Source of the DNA: Pseudomonadota bacterium
GTDB taxonomy: Bacteria > Pseudomonadota > Gammaproteobacteria > Burkholderiales > Rhodocyclaceae
DNA: 6,550 nucleotides
Direction of reading: 5' to 3'
Assembly: GCA_030917225.1 (NCBI GenBank)
Contig: JAUPVD010000175.1
Span: 1 to 6,550 of the forward strand
The position numbers and the translations under genes are program-made. Below, one piece after another: positions 5,221 through 6,550 of this stretch (position 1 is the stretch's first letter; every line of letters begins with the position of its first letter). The notes under the pieces are model-generated. The model made no database searches. It was not told the origin of the DNA and saw nothing but the letters and a program-made list of their open reading frames with translations.

Positions 5221-5757
5221 ATGCTAGCCCTGAACCCTCCGCTGGCCGCCCTTCACGGTGCCCGCCTTGATCACTCCGGCGCTGTCGCGCACGGTTTCAT
5301 CAATACCGCCGAGCATCTGACGGCTGCGTCCCTGCGCCTGCACAACTACATTCTGGATTGCGTCGCCCTGCGGACCCGCAATCAGGAACAGATCATTTCG
5401 CCGATGCTGGCCATCGATGTGGCGACCGACCCGTCGGTTCAGCAAATGAGTGCCGGGATTTTTCAGGAGCAGATTCATCTGGCGGCTGATCTGAGCACGC
5501 GCTGGATCGCCCTTGGCGAGTGGCATCAGCACAGCCTGAATGCCGTTTTCAGTCACTGGTTGTCGCATGTCCAGTCGCATTTTTCCGCCTTGCCGATGTT
5601 TGCCGGCGTCTCCGTGCTGCAAAAGGCCGTCGAGTCGGCCGACCATGCCGTCTCCGGTGCTGCCATGACTGCGGCACAGGCGACCGAGGTGATGGCGGAA
5701 GAGGCAGAACGTATCGAGGAAGTCATTCTTCCGCGCGCACGATCCAAAAGAAAGTGA
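5221..5757 (+). CDS. Phasin-like helical protein
   Basis: This is a 178-residue protein predicted to be almost wholly alpha-helical, with few Gly or Pro after the first 15 residues. It has no signal peptide and no membrane span. The middle (about 40-130) is amphipathic, and an alanine-rich heptad-like stretch follows (about 140-165, SADHAVSGAAMTAAQATEVM). It ends in a very basic tail, RARSKRK. These traits fit phasins, which coat polyhydroxyalkanoate granules, but sequence identity to a known phasin cannot be confirmed here. Upstream in-frame starts exist at 5080 and 5194. ATG 5221 is preferred because AGGAA (5210-5214) lies 6 bases before it and the leader peptide from 5080 has no visible pattern. 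The gene is followed by a strong terminator, so it is probably a single-gene unit, divergent from the cNMP-binding gene. A generic coiled-coil protein is the alternative. Confidence 0.5.
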   Translation: MLALNPPLAALHGARLDHSGAVAHGFINTAEHLTAASLRLHNYILDCVALRTRNQEQIISPMLAIDVATDPSVQQMSAGIFQEQIHLAADLSTRWIALGEWHQHSLNAVFSHWLSHVQSHFSALPMFAGVSVLQKAVESADHAVSGAAMTAAQATEVMAEEAERIEEVILPRARSKRK

Positions 5758-5787
5758 AGCTCTGGTAGCAACTCCTCCGAGGATTTC

Positions 5788-5815
5788 AAGCGGCGCTTCG
5801 GCGCCGCTTTTTTTT
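5788..5815 (+). terminator. Intrinsic terminator with UUCG tetraloop
   Basis: A perfect 9-bp stem (AAGCGGCGC at 5788-5796 with GCGCCGCTT at 5801-5809) closes on the very stable C(UUCG)G tetraloop and runs into eight T (5808-5815). It lies 30 bases after the phasin-like stop and isolates that gene from the next. Confidence 0.93.
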
Positions 5816-5882
5816 CGGGAATTCAGGCTCGCCGGTGGCGATATTCCTTACTGAGATCAAATCAATCGAATGGCTCATGCCT

Positions 5883-5888
5883 TATAGT
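5883..5888 (+). promoter_or_regulatory. Possible -10 element for the CYTH gene
   Basis: TATAGT lies 30 bases before the ATG, in a relatively AT-rich stretch (5841-5870) after the terminator. No good -35 hexamer is seen at 16-18 bp, so this is tentative. Confidence 0.35.
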
Positions 5889-5918
5889 CGCCGCCACAGA
5901 AATAACCGGAATTTCCAG

Positions 5919-6422
5919 ATGTCGAAAGAAATCGAGCGCAAGTATGAGGTACTCGACCTGAGGGTGGTCGAGGGGCGTCTCGGGTCGCGCATTGTGCAGG
6001 GCTACATCATCGATCAGCCGATGACGGTTCGCGTGCGGGTGATCGAGGCCGAGGCCTTTCTTGCGCTGAAATCAAAAATGCAGGGGATTGAGCGAGACGA
6101 GTACGAATTCCCCATTCCCATGCGCCATGCCCATGAACTGCTTGATCGCTATTGTGGTACGCGGGTAATCGAAAAGACCCGCTACCGCGTGCCGCACGAA
6201 AATGTCCTGGTCGAAATCGATGTCTTCAGCGGTCGCCACGCCGGGCTGGTTGTTGCGGAAATAGAACTGGAATCCGCAGATCAGCAATTCGAGTTGCCTG
6301 ACTGGTTGGGGATCGAGTTGACCTACGATCGTCGGTTCTCGAACGGTGCGCTGGCGATGAGCGCCGAGATTCCGGTGGTTGGCAGCAGTGCGGGCGACAG
6401 CAGTACGCCGTCCGCCAAGTAA
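5919..6422 (+). CDS. CYTH-domain inorganic triphosphatase (TTM family)
   Basis: This 167-residue protein is a single CYTH/triphosphate-tunnel metalloenzyme domain. The tunnel residues are easy to follow: the N-terminal ExExK motif (Glu4, Glu6, Lys8), Arg38 and Arg40 (TVRVRV), Lys51 (ALKSK), Glu61 and Glu63 (DEYEF), Lys86 and Arg88 (IEKTRY), Glu99 and Asp101 (VEIDVF), and Glu114 and Glu116 (AEIEL). The order and spacing closely resemble, from memory, the Nitrosomonas europaea enzyme (NeuTTM), which hydrolyses tripolyphosphate with Mg2+. The function is therefore probably inorganic triphosphatase, with class IV adenylate cyclase or thiamine-triphosphatase activity less likely. The frame is open back to 5835, but homology begins exactly at ATG 5919, which has GGAA 7 bases upstream. 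The last 14 or so residues (SSAGDSSTPSAK) look like an unstructured tail. It is flanked by two terminator-like hairpins and so is probably monocistronic. Confidence 0.87.
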   Translation: MSKEIERKYEVLDLRVVEGRLGSRIVQGYIIDQPMTVRVRVIEAEAFLALKSKMQGIERDEYEFPIPMRHAHELLDRYCGTRVIEKTRYRVPHENVLVEIDVFSGRHAGLVVAEIELESADQQFELPDWLGIELTYDRRFSNGALAMSAEIPVVGSSAGDSSTPSAK

Positions 6423-6447
6423 CTGGCCGGGGCAGAACCCCGGCCAG
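6423..6447. terminator. Perfect 10-bp hairpin between convergent genes
   Basis: CTGGCCGGGG (6423-6432) pairs exactly with CCCCGGCCAG (6438-6447) around a CAGAA loop, starting right after the TAA of the CYTH gene. It lies between that gene and a convergent minus-strand gene. The stem is very GC-rich, but the T content is poor on the plus side (CTTCCTG) and modest on the minus side (TTACTTGG), so it is a likely but imperfect two-way terminator. Confidence 0.6.
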
Positions 6448-6477
6448 CTTCCTGCGTAGTGCAAATACTGATCGTGC

Positions 6478-6550
6478 TTACTTCGCCGACTTCGGCGGAC
6501 GGCCGGTCTTGATCGCCTCGATCTTCTTCATGGCTTCGGCAACACGGGCA
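6478..6550 (-). CDS. C-terminal end of an unidentified gene with a GRPPK tail
   Basis: Read on the minus strand, the frame entering from the window edge ends at TAA (complement of 6478-6480). It encodes a lysine-rich C terminus, ARVAEAMKKIEAIKTG followed by RPPKSAK. The TGRPPK piece resembles an AT-hook core, and the preceding segment looks like an amphipathic basic helix. This could be the tail of a small nucleoid- or nucleic-acid-binding protein, but 23 residues are too few to name a family. The reading frame is supported by its codon choice, by its position convergent to the CYTH gene, and by the hairpin between them. Confidence 0.55.
   Translation of the reverse strand, partial: ARVAEAMKKIEAIKTGRPPKSAK

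Noticed and set aside
5835..5918. 28-residue N-terminal extension of the CYTH protein
   Set aside because: CYTH proteins begin with ExExK within the first ten residues, which matches ATG 5919. The upstream part contains the likely -10.
1..6550. CRISPR arrays, insertion sequences, tRNA or rRNA genes
   Set aside because: No regularly spaced repeats, no transposase-like reading frame with flanking inverted repeats, and no tRNA or rRNA pattern was seen on either strand.

Overview
The window is compact, GC-rich bacterial chromosome (nine genes, most gaps under about 110 bases). The best guess is a betaproteobacterium of the Rhodocyclales type. The reasons are the CYTH phosphatase, which resembles as I remember it the short triphosphatase of Nitrosomonas, a phasin-like protein suggesting polyhydroxyalkanoate storage, and a Gram-negative DgkA. 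This placement is an inference from gene content and base composition.

Layout. Positions 2-430 hold the 3' end of a small membrane protein with His/Asp motifs. Positions 538-4096 hold a tight four-gene plus-strand operon: a metallophosphoesterase of the long LpxH-like/PlcP type, a GT4 glycosyltransferase of the diacylglycerol glucosyltransferase type, diacylglycerol kinase DgkA, and a second GT4 glycosyltransferase of the MgtA/SqdX-like type. The coding regions overlap or are 24 bases apart. Positions 4158-4640 hold a SixA-type histidine phosphatase that converges on a stand-alone cyclic-nucleotide-binding protein (4684-5058, minus). That gene diverges from a phasin-like gene (5221-5757) ending in a textbook intrinsic terminator. 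Positions 5919-6422 hold a CYTH/TTM triphosphatase. A perfect 10-bp hairpin separates it from the C-terminal end of an unidentified minus-strand gene.

How the genes may work together. The operon reads as a diacylglycerol node. A PlcP-like enzyme would release diacylglycerol from phospholipid, two glycosyltransferases could turn it into mono- and diglycosyl lipids, and DgkA could send it back to phosphatidic acid. This matches the plcP-agt lipid-remodelling pair known from Sinorhizobium, Agrobacterium and marine bacteria under phosphate starvation, but with dgkA and a second glycosyltransferase added. Upstream lies a candidate 18-bp Pho box (13 of 18 by eye) and a perfect inverted repeat that buries both the Shine-Dalgarno sequence and the start codon. 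A conventional LPS (LpxH-like) role for the first gene remains the main alternative.
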